DNA of 43,800 nucleotides from Oscillospiraceae bacterium (lineage in GTDB: Bacteria; Bacillota; Clostridia; Oscillospirales; Oscillospiraceae), in the NCBI GenBank assembly GCA_017465745.1, contig JAFTVM010000106.1:1-43800 (forward strand), given 5' to 3'. Within the stretch, counting starts at the first letter, position 1, and every line of letters begins with the position of its first letter. The notes below the pieces were generated by a model. That model made no database searches, was not told the DNA's origin, and saw only the letters and a list, made by a program, of their open reading frames with translations. The translations under genes and the position numbers were made by a program. Below, piece by piece: positions 32,257 to 41,349 of this stretch.

Positions 32257-32726
32257 TTCTTCCCGTCCTTCCAGAATTCCTTGTTGAAGAAGATCAGGCT
32301 CACCACAAGGGCGATGCAGCCGCAGGTGATGAAGCAGTCGGCGACGTTAAACACGGGGAAGCGCATGAATTCGGTCTTGATCATGTCCACCACGTAGCCC
32401 AGCCGGATCCGGTCGATCATATTGCCCAGGCCGCCGCCGTAGACGGCCATAACGCACCACCACTCGAAAGCGCTCAGGTGCAGGCTCTGCCTGCGGTATT
32501 CCCAGACCAGCGCCACGGTAAAAACGGCAAAGATCAGGGCAAAGAGCCACTGCATCCCCTCGAAGGAGGAAAAAGCAGCGCCGGTGTTCTGTACGTAGGT
32601 CAGCCCCAGAAAGCCCGGGATAAACTCCACATCCTCATACAGGGCGATGTTTGCCACCGTCAGATATTTGGTAAACTGATCCGCTCCCACGATGGCAGCG
32701 ATGAAGATCACATAATAAAGCAGCAT
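32253..32726 (-). CDS. lspA: Lipoprotein signal peptidase (SPase II)
   Basis: 157 residues and four membrane helices; cleaves prolipoproteins such as the OppA lipoprotein in this window. Catalytic aspartates are in NMIDRIRLGYVVDMI and FPVFNVADCFI, and VQNTGAAFSSF is the conserved NTGAAF motif. GAAAGGAAAGACC precedes the ATG. It is cotranscribed with the pseudouridine synthase. Confidence 0.95.
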   Translation of the reverse strand: MLLYYVIFIAAIVGADQFTKYLTVANIALYEDVEFIPGFLGLTYVQNTGAAFSSFEGMQWLFALIFAVFTVALVWEYRRQSLHLSAFEWWCVMAVYGGGLGNMIDRIRLGYVVDMIKTEFMRFPVFNVADCFITCGCIALVVSLIFFNKEFWKDGKK

Positions 32727-32837
32727 AGGGTCTTTCCTTTCGGTTTGTTAGAGATATCTTACCATCGCGGTCAGGGAAAGTCAAATGAGATTCGGATTGG
32801 CGTATGTTACGGAACGCAAAACTGCAATTTATTTCTC

Positions 32838-32866
32838 TTGTTAAAATTTCCCTGCTGTGGTATACT
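32838..32866 (+). promoter_or_regulatory. Promoter of rubrerythrin
   Basis: TTGTTA (32838-32843), a 17-bp spacer, TATACT (32861-32866), about 50 nt before the start codon. Confidence 0.75.
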
Positions 32867-32922
32867 CACCATAGACGGACACATCCGCCGGAGCACACTT
32901 TTTATCTTAGGAGGATACAATT

Positions 32923-33459
32923 ATGAGCAAGTACGCCGGTACTCAGACCGAGAAGAACCTGGAAGCCGCTTTCGCCGGTGAATCCCAGGCCCGCAACAAG
33001 TATACCTACTTCGCATCCAAGGCCAAGAAGGAAGGCTACGAGCAGATCGCAGCCCTGTTCCAGAAGACCGCCGACAACGAGAAGGAGCACGCCAAGATGT
33101 GGTTCAAGGAGCTGGGCGGCATCGGCAACACCGCCGAGAACCTGCTGCACGCCGCTGAGGGCGAGAACTACGAGTGGACCGACATGTACGACGGCTTCGC
33201 CAAGACCGCCGATGCAGAAGGCTTCCACGAGCTGGCCGCCAAGTTCCGTCTGGTGGCCGCCATCGAGCGCCACCACGAGGAGCGCTACCGCGCCCTGCTG
33301 CAGAATGTGGAAACCCAGCAGGTCTTCGCCAAGAGCGAGGTCAAGGTCTGGGAGTGCCGCAACTGCGGTCACATCATGGTGGGCACCGAGGCCCCCGAGG
33401 TCTGCCCCACCTGTGATCATCCCCGCGCCTACTTCGAGGTCAACGCCAAGAACTATTGA
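32923..33459 (+). CDS. rbr: Rubrerythrin
   Basis: A non-heme iron peroxidase protecting anaerobes from hydrogen peroxide. 178 residues: N-terminal ferritin-like di-iron domain with [14 protein letters not shown] and [15 protein letters not shown], a second helix pair with [10 protein letters not shown]-type ligands, and a C-terminal rubredoxin domain with [12 protein letters not shown] and [13 protein letters not shown] (four Cys). AGGAGG lies at good spacing. It is a single-gene unit with its own promoter and terminator. Confidence 0.96.
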   Translation: MSKYAGTQTEKNLEAAFAGESQARNKYTYFASKAKKEGYEQIAALFQKTADNEKEHAKMWFKELGGIGNTAENLLHAAEGENYEWTDMYDGFAKTADAEGFHELAAKFRLVAAIERHHEERYRALLQNVETQQVFAKSEVKVWECRNCGHIMVGTEAPEVCPTCDHPRAYFEVNAKNY

Positions 33460-33478
33460 TCCGCCTGATATGAAAATT

Positions 33479-33511
33479 GCCCCGGAACGGCCGTTCCGGG
33501 GCATGTTTTTT
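33479..33511 (+). terminator. Terminator of rubrerythrin
   Basis: GCCCCGGAACGG and its exact inverse CCGTTCCGGGGC form a 24-bp palindrome followed by ATGTTTTTT. Confidence 0.88.
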
Positions 33512-35213
33512 ATGTTCTCTTGCGGTAGGTATTGGCCTTTTTGCCGGCGGCGTCCAGCTTGGCTGCCGTCCGGCGCATGATGACGCCCCATTCCCGGGCC
33601 GTGCGCTTGGAGGCCCGGTCGGCGTCCATGTAGCTGCACTGGGGCATGATCCGGCTGCCGAAGCGCCCCGCGAATTTGTTATCCACGCCGAAAGCCATGG
33701 CGTAGGGGATCAGCTCGAAGAAGCAATCGGGATTCCGGCTCAGCTCCTCCTTGATGTCCTCCCGGCGGATGCCCGCCAGATAATGCCGCAGACCCAGGAT
33801 CTGACAGGCCATCTGCCAGCCGGATTTCGTCCGGCGGCCGCCCCAGGCGGTGAAGAAGCCGGCCAGGATCTGGAACACCGTACTGATCAGGCCCGCCGCA
33901 GGCCGGTCGGTCAGGACTCCCACCAGGATCCACACCAGACAGCAGCCCAGGGCCAGGGGCACATCATCCCGGTGGCGCAGGTGGAGCCGCATGAAGCCGG
34001 CCTGGATCTTCCAGGCGGCAAAGCTGCCCAGACCTGCCAGCATCACAGCCAGCACCACCTTCCAGGGGCCGGCCTCCACCAGATTGGCGCCCATGGCGGC
34101 GCCTGCGATGGTGCTGACCAGCATGGCCAGTACCCGGAACACATTCCGGGCGCCCAGGCCGCCCAGGGTGATCTCCTCCCGGCACTCGATGGTATTGCGG
34201 ACAGCGTACCAGAGCCGGCCGTACCGGGTACCGGTACCGTCGACGCTGCGGTTCTTACCAAAGAGCTTGTTAAAGCACTTGACCTCGAATTCGCTGCGCT
34301 CATTGCCCATTTCCATGCGCTTGTGCAGCCACACCCGGTCCCGCCTGTCAGGGACGATACGCAGGTAGCCCAGCTGGGCCCACTGGAACACCAGCATGGT
34401 CAGGTCGCCGCCCTCCATGCTCAGGCGGCTGCCCAGCTCGCCGGCGTGGATGCCCATGGGGGCCGTGCTGCGCCGGCCGGCGAAAACCGGAAGGCTGCGC
34501 AGGAAGAGGATCCAGAACACCAGCGCCAGCACCGCTGCGGCGGACATGGCGTACAGGTGGAGGGTTTCTTCATTTTCGATGATCACCAGCTCCGGGAACT
34601 GCTCCAGGGTGACCGGGATGGTCATGTGCAGGGTCTCCTTATCCTTCATGACCTCGGTGACGGTGCCGGAAACGATGCCATCGTTAAACGTGTAGGTCAG
34701 GTCGGACTCGATACTCTGCAGGAAATAGCCGCTGTAGAAGCTGGGAGACTCCGTCACCCCGTCGGGCAGGACCACGGAGAAGGACATGGATTCCACGGGA
34801 TAGTCAAAACCCGACAGCAGGGGCAGACTCAGCACCAGGCGGCGCTGCGCCCCATCGTCATCGGTTTCTTCATAATCCACCACGGCGGGGATGGTATAGC
34901 CGAACAGCAGATCCTGCACGCCGGTGACGCCGTCCAGGAAGGAAAGATCCACCAGATCCACGCTGGCGTTGACCCGGCTGTGGATCGTCTCCACGGGGGC
35001 TCCGTTCAGCGTCACTTCATCCGCGCCCCTGGGCAGGGGGAAGGTGAGATTTTCCACAGGGTTTTCCAGGCGGATGCTCACCGTCAGCATCACCCGGGCA
35101 CTTCCGTCGGTGAGGACTGTGGTATCATTGCGGACCGCATCGGCCCGGTTGTCGGCATAGACAGCGCCGACCAGCAGCGCCAGGCAGAGAAAAAAGATGG
35201 TAAAGCGGCGCAA
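33510..35213 (-). CDS. DUF2207-like membrane protein
   Basis: 567 residues. A signal or anchor segment comes first (FTIFFLCLALLVGAVYA), then an extracytoplasmic beta-rich region of about 200 residues (ARVMLTVSIRLENPVENLTFPLP), a membrane helix (LYAMSAAAVLALVFWILFL), a cytoplasmic stretch with GDLTMLVFQWAQLGYLRI and two or more further helices (about 370-480). This matches the layout of DUF2207 proteins, which are of unknown function. The start is taken as TTG 35213: AAAGGAGG lies eight bases upstream, whereas the ATG at 35267 has no site. Confidence 0.75.
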   Translation of the reverse strand: MRRFTIFFLCLALLVGAVYADNRADAVRNDTTVLTDGSARVMLTVSIRLENPVENLTFPLPRGADEVTLNGAPVETIHSRVNASVDLVDLSFLDGVTGVQDLLFGYTIPAVVDYEETDDDGAQRRLVLSLPLLSGFDYPVESMSFSVVLPDGVTESPSFYSGYFLQSIESDLTYTFNDGIVSGTVTEVMKDKETLHMTIPVTLEQFPELVIIENEETLHLYAMSAAAVLALVFWILFLRSLPVFAGRRSTAPMGIHAGELGSRLSMEGGDLTMLVFQWAQLGYLRIVPDRRDRVWLHKRMEMGNERSEFEVKCFNKLFGKNRSVDGTGTRYGRLWYAVRNTIECREEITLGGLGARNVFRVLAMLVSTIAGAAMGANLVEAGPWKVVLAVMLAGLGSFAAWKIQAGFMRLHLRHRDDVPLALGCCLVWILVGVLTDRPAAGLISTVFQILAGFFTAWGGRRTKSGWQMACQILGLRHYLAGIRREDIKEELSRNPDCFFELIPYAMAFGVDNKFAGRFGSRIMPQCSYMDADRASKRTAREWGVIMRRTAAKLDAAGKKANTYRKRT

Positions 35214-35386
35214 TAAAGCCCCTCCTTTCGATTTTTTTCGATACTTCTGATTCAAACATTCTAGCATAGGAAACCGGGAAATGCAAGGGGCAACGGGGGA
35301 TTCTTAAATGATCGTTTGGCGATGGTATCATACCGCCAATGCAGGGGAGGGCCAAGCCCCTCCCCTGCTCCGGCGTATATGATACG

Positions 35387-35416
35387 AAAAAAGCCGCCCG
35401 GAAGGGCGGCTTTTTT
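35387..35416 (-). terminator. Terminator of hemW
   Basis: AAAAAAGCCGCCC, loop GGAA, GGGCGGCTTTTTT, next to the hemW stop; works in both directions. A second hairpin (GCAGGGGAGGG with CCCTCCCCTGC) lies at 35339-35370. Confidence 0.88.
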
Positions 35417-35423
35417 ACCTTCA

Positions 35424-36620
35424 TTATCTTCTTCTGATGGGCTGGGTGGTATCCTGAATATTCAAAAGATCCGAAATGATGGCATTGGAAACCAGGTAGC
35501 CCTTGGGGGTCAGGCGCCAGCGGCCGTCTTCAGCCTTGACGGCGTTGCCGTAGCCCTTCTGAACTTCCAGCGCCTCCTCCAGGGGGGCGAAGGGCAGCAT
35601 GAAGCGGCGCTCGTAGTCCGCTCCGCTGATGCCGTTGAGGGTGCGAAGCCGCAGCATGATATACTCACCGGCCCGCTCCCGCAGGGGGATCTCCTCCACC
35701 TCGTCGATGACCTGGCCGCCCTGGTTGATGCCCTTGATGTAGGCCTCGAGATCGCGCACCATCTTGTAGCGCTTGCCGGCGAAGTCGGAGCTGGCGTCGG
35801 GGCCGAAGCCCAGGTACTCGCCCCCCAGCCAGTATTTCATGTTATGGCGGGAGTACAAGCCCTTCCGGGCGAAATTGGAGATCTCATACTGGCGGAAGCC
35901 CCGGGCGGACAGCAGCTCCACGGCGGTGGTGTACATATCCGCCTGGGCGTCATCGTCGGGGAACCGGAACCGGTCCTGATGGTTGTACAGGGGGGTGCCC
36001 TCCTCCAGCTTCAGGCCGTAGCAGCTGATATGCTCGGGGTGCAGGTTCATGACCCGCTCCAGGGTGTCCGTCCAGCCCTCCATGGTCTGGCCCGGCAGGC
36101 CGTAGATCAGATCCACGGACAGATTGGTAAAGCCCGCCCGGCGGATCTTGTCCACCGCGGACACGGCGTGGGCGAAGGTGTGGGGGCGGCCGATGGTTTT
36201 CAGCAGCTCGTCATCGGCACACTGGACGCCCAGGCTGACCCGGTTGAAGCCCTCGTTGCGCAGCCGCTGTAGCAGCTTGATGGCCACGGAATCGGGGTTG
36301 GCTTCGAAGGTGATCTCGGCGCCCACGTCCACATCGAAGCTGCGGCGGATCTCCGCCAGAATGGAGCTGAGGCCGGCGGAGCCCAGATGGCTGGGGGTGC
36401 CGCCGCCGAAATAGATGGTGTCCACCTTGTAGCCGGGGGCCAGGGGGCCAGTCTCCTTGATGTGGGCGCAGACGGCCTTCACGTAGCGGTCCATCAGCTC
36501 CTCATTGCGCTCCTTGCAGGGCAGGGAGTAGAAGTCGCAGTAATGGCACTTGCTGCGGCAGAAGGGGACGTGGATATAGATACCCAGAGGGGTCTTGTTG
36601 CGTTTTACGAATAAGGGCAT
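35424..36620 (-). CDS. hemW: Radical SAM heme chaperone HemW (HemN-like)
   Basis: 398 residues. GIYIHVPFCRSKCHYCDF holds the CxxxCxxC cluster near residue 22-29; TIYFGGGTPSHL, FEANPDSV, RVSLGVQCADDELLKTIGR, and DLIYGLPGQTMEGW follow, then the HemN C-terminal domain. Such proteins are often annotated as coproporphyrinogen III oxidase, but family studies assign most Firmicutes copies to heme delivery. ATG 36620 with GGAGG is chosen; the longer frame passes through an intergenic repeat. It lies downstream of lepA, a pairing seen in many Firmicutes. Confidence 0.92.
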   Translation of the reverse strand: MPLFVKRNKTPLGIYIHVPFCRSKCHYCDFYSLPCKERNEELMDRYVKAVCAHIKETGPLAPGYKVDTIYFGGGTPSHLGSAGLSSILAEIRRSFDVDVGAEITFEANPDSVAIKLLQRLRNEGFNRVSLGVQCADDELLKTIGRPHTFAHAVSAVDKIRRAGFTNLSVDLIYGLPGQTMEGWTDTLERVMNLHPEHISCYGLKLEEGTPLYNHQDRFRFPDDDAQADMYTTAVELLSARGFRQYEISNFARKGLYSRHNMKYWLGGEYLGFGPDASSDFAGKRYKMVRDLEAYIKGINQGGQVIDEVEEIPLRERAGEYIMLRLRTLNGISGADYERRFMLPFAPLEEALEVQKGYGNAVKAEDGRWRLTPKGYLVSNAIISDLLNIQDTTQPIRRR

Positions 36621-36643
36621 GGGATTCCTCCACATTAAATATC

Positions 36644-36763
36644 GTAGGGCGGGGTCATGACCCTGCCGATCAAGTTTCATATTATCTTGTACCCACCGAA
36701 TAACGGTGATCATTACTACTCAATAATCGTGAGGTGGGCGGCGGGGTCATGACCCCGCCCTAC
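36644..36763. repeat. GTAGGGCGGGG paired-hairpin element
   Basis: It begins GTAGGGCGGGGTCATGACCC and ends GGGGTCATGACCCCGCCCTAC in inverted orientation. Each end is itself a palindrome centred on TCATGA. The element sits in the lepA-hemW gap. The same ends occur at 40149-40477 and 41030-41227, with variants at 43536-43634 and 3959-3988. Confidence 0.75.
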
Positions 36764-36772
36764 ATTTCATTA

Positions 36773-38581
36773 TCAATCCTCGTCGAGTTTGAGGACGGCC
36801 ATGAAGGCTTCGGAAGGCACGGACACGGTGCCGAAGGTGCGCATACGCTTCTTGCCTTCCTTCTGCTTCTCCAGCAGCTTCTTCTTACGGGTGATATCGC
36901 CGCCGTAGCACTTGGCCAGCACGTCCTTGCGCAGGGCCTTGATGGTCTCGCGGGCAATGATCTTGCCGCCGATAGCCGCCTGGACGGGGATCTCGAACTG
37001 GGCGCGGGGGATGTTCTCCTTCAGCTTCTCGCAGATCTTGCGGGCGCGGGGGTAGGCGTTGTCGGCAAAGAGGATGAAGCTCAGGGCGTCCACGATGTCG
37101 CCGTTCAGAAGGATATCCAGCTTCACCAGCTTGCTGGGACGGTAGCCGATAAGCTCGTAGTCCAAAGAGCCGTAGCCCCGGGTCCGGGACTTCAGGGCGT
37201 CGAAGAAGTCGTAGATGATCTCGTTCAGGGGCATCTCGTAGTGCAGCTCCACACGGTTGGCGTCCAGATAGACCATGTCCTTGAACTCGCCGCGGCGCTG
37301 CTGGGCCAGCTCCATGATGTTGCCCACATATTCCTGGGGGGCGATGAGGCTGACCTTGGCATAAGGCTCCTCCGCCAGCTCGATCTCCATGGGATCGGGA
37401 TAGTCCAGGGGGGTATAGACCAGCATGGTCTCACCATTGGTCTTGGTGATGCGGTAGACGACGTTGGGAGCGGTGGTGATCAGGTCCAGATTGTACTCCC
37501 GCTCCAGACGCTCCTGGATGATCTCCATGTGCAGCAGTCCCAGGAAGCCGCAGCGGAAACCGAAGCCCAGGGCGATGGAGCTTTCCATCTCATAGAACAT
37601 GGAGGCGTCGTTGAGCTTCAGCTTTTCCAGGGCTTCCCGCAGGTCCTGGTACTTGGCGCCGTCGGCGGGATAGACGCCGGAGAAGACCATGGGCTGGACC
37701 TCCCGGTAGCCGGGCAGAGGCTCGGCGGCGGGGTTATCCAGGGTGGTGATGGTGTCGCCCACCTGGGTATCGGCCACGGTCTTGATGGAGGCGGTGATAT
37801 AGCCCACCTCGCCGGCCCCCAGGGCGTCGGCAGGAATCAGGCCGTTGGGGCTCATGGTGCCCACCTCCACAACCTTATAAGTCGCGCCGGTGGCCATCAT
37901 GCGGATATCCTGACCGGCCCGGACGGTGCCCTGCTTGATTCTCGTGTAGACGATGACGCCCCGGTAGGAGTCGTACTGGCTGTCGAAGATCAGGGCCTGG
38001 AGGGGGGCCTCCCGGTCACCGGTGGGCGCAGGAACATCCCGGACGATCATTTCCAGAACGTCATGGATGTTGATGCCGTTCTTGGCGGAAATTTCGGGGG
38101 CGTCCTCGGCGGGGATGCCGATGATGTCCTCCACCTCTGCCTTCACCTCGGCGGGCCGGGCGGAGGGCAGGTCGATCTTGTTGATGACGGGCAGCACTTC
38201 CAGACCCGCGTCGATGGCCAGATACGTGTTGGCCAGCGTCTGGGCCTCCACACCCTGGGAGGCGTCAACCACCAGCACCGCACCCTCGCAGGCGGCCAGG
38301 GAGCGGGAGACTTCGTAGTTGAAGTCCACGTGACCCGGGGTGTCGATGAGGTTCAGGGCATAGGTTTCGCCGTCGTCGGCGGTGTATTTCAGGGTAGCGG
38401 CGGTGGCCTTGATGGTGATGCCCCGCTCCTTCTCCAGCTCCATGGAGTCGAGCATCTGCTCAGCCCGGATGCGCTGGTCGATGGCATCGCACTCCTCCAG
38501 CAGCCGGTCCGCCAGGGTGGACTTGCCGTGGTCAATGTGGGCGATGATGGAAAAATTTCGAATCTTGGAAAGTTCGGTCAT
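36773..38581 (-). CDS. lepA: Elongation factor 4 (LepA)
   Basis: A ribosome-associated translational GTPase, 602 residues as usual. G motifs are [14 protein letters not shown] near 16, [14 protein letters not shown] and NKIDLPSA; domain II, III and V regions follow, with the LepA-specific C-terminal domain ending at [24 protein letters not shown]. It is followed by a repeat and hemW on the same strand. Confidence 0.97.
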   Translation of the reverse strand: MTELSKIRNFSIIAHIDHGKSTLADRLLEECDAIDQRIRAEQMLDSMELEKERGITIKATAATLKYTADDGETYALNLIDTPGHVDFNYEVSRSLAACEGAVLVVDASQGVEAQTLANTYLAIDAGLEVLPVINKIDLPSARPAEVKAEVEDIIGIPAEDAPEISAKNGINIHDVLEMIVRDVPAPTGDREAPLQALIFDSQYDSYRGVIVYTRIKQGTVRAGQDIRMMATGATYKVVEVGTMSPNGLIPADALGAGEVGYITASIKTVADTQVGDTITTLDNPAAEPLPGYREVQPMVFSGVYPADGAKYQDLREALEKLKLNDASMFYEMESSIALGFGFRCGFLGLLHMEIIQERLEREYNLDLITTAPNVVYRITKTNGETMLVYTPLDYPDPMEIELAEEPYAKVSLIAPQEYVGNIMELAQQRRGEFKDMVYLDANRVELHYEMPLNEIIYDFFDALKSRTRGYGSLDYELIGYRPSKLVKLDILLNGDIVDALSFILFADNAYPRARKICEKLKENIPRAQFEIPVQAAIGGKIIARETIKALRKDVLAKCYGGDITRKKKLLEKQKEGKKRMRTFGTVSVPSEAFMAVLKLDED

Positions 38582-38612
38582 ATTGTTGCACCTCAGAATA
38601 ATTCATAGGAAC

Positions 38613-38732
38613 GCCCTCGCCCCCGCGTTTACGAGGGGGGTGGCGCGAAGCGCCGGGGGAGTCAGATCATTGCAGCGTATACTTCCCCCTGCCCCTTCGG
38701 GGCCTCCCCCCTCATAAATGAGGGGGGCAAGG
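38613..38732. repeat. CCCCC/GAGGGGG intergenic element
   Basis: Inner hairpins GGCGCGAAGCGCC and GCCCCTTCGGGGC are flanked by inverted outer arms (CGCCCCCGCG...ACGAGGGGGG and CCCCCCTCAT...ATGAGGGGGG). It shares GGGGGAGT and the hairpin layout with the truncated copy at 43710-43800. It lies between lepA and the sigA promoter; the rest of 38733-38888 is AT-rich and holds nothing recognised. Confidence 0.6.
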
Positions 38733-38888
38733 ATGCATACAGGGCATAATCACGCATTTTCTTGATTATATCGGAAAATTCCAAAAAAGTAAACCGTATC
38801 TTTTCGTTTCTTTCGGGGAAAAATGATGCTGAGCCGGGGAAATTTCTGTTGAAAAGGCGTAATTTTCAAAAAATTCACGGAAAAACCC

Positions 38889-38917
38889 TTGCCAAAAAGT
38901 TTTTTTCGGGGTATAGT
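38889..38917 (+). promoter_or_regulatory. Promoter of sigA
   Basis: TTGCCA (38889-38894), a 17-bp spacer, TATAGT (38912-38917). Confidence 0.75.
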
Positions 38918-38971
38918 TTAACGGCTGAGAAAATATAAAGGCATTACCACTGAGATAAAGAGGGGATTTAC

Positions 38972-40108
<1,137 letters not shown>

Positions 40109-40117
40109 GATTTCGGA

Positions 40118-40146
40118 TAAGCCCGCCGCAAGGCGGGCTTATTTCA
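40118..40146 (+). terminator. Terminator of sigA
   Basis: TAAGCCCGCC, loop GCAA, GGCGGGCTTA, then TTTC. Confidence 0.88.
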
Positions 40147-40148
40147 TT

Positions 40149-40477
40149 GTAGGGCGGGGTCACGACCCCGCCGACCACATTGCGATTATTGACAGGTAGG
40201 TATATTGCAGGATGTTACGACCACCATGTCATTGCGAGGAGCATAGCGAAGCGATCTCTAATATATGATTGCCGGGGGCAATCACACAATAGATCACGCG
40301 ACGCGGCAATCTCCTGGTACCAAGGTTCGTTCCCTGACAGCGTATCAGAACGTTGTACCGGGAGATTGCCACGCCCCTTTTGGGCTCGCAATGACAGTGG
40401 TTATCGGTAGCTGGCAGGGGTGATCCAGCCCAAGCAGTTTCTGCCAGGTGGTCGGCGCGGTCGTGACCGCGCCCTAC
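40149..40477. repeat. GTAGGGCGGGG element with a second element nested inside
   Basis: It begins GTAGGGCGGGGTCACGACCC and ends GGTCGTGACCGCGCCCTAC in inverted orientation, like 36644-36763 but longer. The extra length is taken up by an independent repeat at 40228-40396. Confidence 0.7.
40228..40396. repeat. TGTCATTGCGAGGAG repeat, nested copy
   Basis: Ends are inverted (TGTCATTGCGAG and CTCGCAATGACA). Inner arms GGCAATCTCCTGGTAC and GTACCGGGAGATTGCC form a second inverted pair, and GATTGCCGGGGGCAATC a small hairpin. Sequences of this type are dispersed in many bacterial genomes. A partial copy lies at 29908-29948. Confidence 0.7.
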
Positions 40478-40551
40478 AGAATAAATGTATGACGATGCCC
40501 AATTTGTGCAAAAAATATCAAAAAAATATTTTGAAAACCTGAAAGTTTTTC

Positions 40552-40580
40552 TTTACTTTCGGGAAAACTCATGTTATGAT
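40552..40580 (+). promoter_or_regulatory. Promoter of rpsO, with structured leader
   Basis: TTTACT (40552-40557), a 17-bp spacer, TATGAT (40575-40580). The following leader of about 120 nt has a CTGGC-TGCG-GCCAG hairpin and further GC-rich pairing, which could be an S15 autoregulatory leader; I cannot assign it to a known class. Confidence 0.65.
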
Positions 40581-40706
40581 AGTCGGGCTGGCTGCGGCCA
40601 GACAAATCCATCCCGCCGCTCGGTTGAGGGAGAAGGCTGAAAAACAGCACTCCACTACCCCTCTACTTGGCTGTTGGGAAATATTATATTAAAGGTGGAA
40701 AACACA

Positions 40707-40973
40707 ATGATTCAGAAGGCTAAGAAGACTGAAGTTATCCTGGCTAACGCTACCCACGAGGGCGACACCGGTTCCCCCGAGGTCCAGGTCGCTATCCTGA
40801 CCGCTCGCATCAACGAGCTGACCGATCACCTGCGCGTGCACAAGCATGACAACCACTCCCGCCGTGGTCTGCTGATGATGGTTGGTAAGCGCCGTTCCAT
40901 GCTGGACTATCTGGCTAAGAAGGACATCAACCGCTACCGTGCTCTGATCGCCAAGCTGGGTATCCGTAAGTAA
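40707..40973 (+). CDS. rpsO: 30S ribosomal protein S15
   Basis: 88 residues, the standard length; binds 16S rRNA and nucleates the platform of the small subunit. Family signatures are [38 protein letters not shown] and LLDYL-type [16 protein letters not shown] 40707 is chosen (AAAGGTGG eight bases upstream, homology start). It precedes pnp, the classic rpsO-pnp neighbourhood, but a terminator and a repeat lie between. Confidence 0.97.
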   Translation: MIQKAKKTEVILANATHEGDTGSPEVQVAILTARINELTDHLRVHKHDNHSRRGLLMMVGKRRSMLDYLAKKDINRYRALIAKLGIRK

Positions 40974-40982
40974 GATATTTGG

Positions 40983-41009
40983 AAGGGCGACAGCAATGTC
41001 GCCCTTTTT
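40983..41009 (+). terminator. Terminator between rpsO and pnp
   Basis: AAGGGCGACA, loop GCAA, TGTCGCCCTT, then TTTC. Confidence 0.88.
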
Positions 41010-41029
41010 CAAAGCCTACCGATCCCCAT

Positions 41030-41227
41030 GTAGGGCGGGGTCATCTTAATGATGGTGTGATTGCCCCCGGCAATCAGAATATTCTGATTCGCTGCGCGAC
41101 GCACCGCCCCGCCGACACACCCACAAATTTCGGTCAGGTTTGTTTGTTGCTGAACGTTACCGATTCCGCGTCGTCCATGTGCAGCAATCATCGATACCTG
41201 ATCGGCGGGGTCATGACCCCGCCCTAC
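41030..41227. repeat. GTAGGGCGGGG paired-hairpin element
   Basis: It starts GTAGGGCGGGGTCAT and ends GGGGTCATGACCCCGCCCTAC. Inside is GATTGCCCCCGGCAATC, the same small hairpin seen in the nested element at 40228-40396, and CCGCCCCGCCGACAC, which looks like the inner part of a left end displaced by it. So this copy also appears to have taken up a fragment of the other family. Confidence 0.65.
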
Positions 41228-41349
41228 AATCAATTTAACCACTACCTCGGGAGCAGATTTAGCAGTTGATTGAGCAGCTGAACCGTCGGCGGCTGAATCA
41301 AGTGCTAAACCTCCCGAAAACTTCAAATCTATACAGGAGGTTTTTACCA

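Noticed and set aside
35339-35370. Small RNA gene between hemW and the DUF2207 gene
   Set aside because: There is a good hairpin but no promoter at suitable distance, and it is explained as part of the terminator region.
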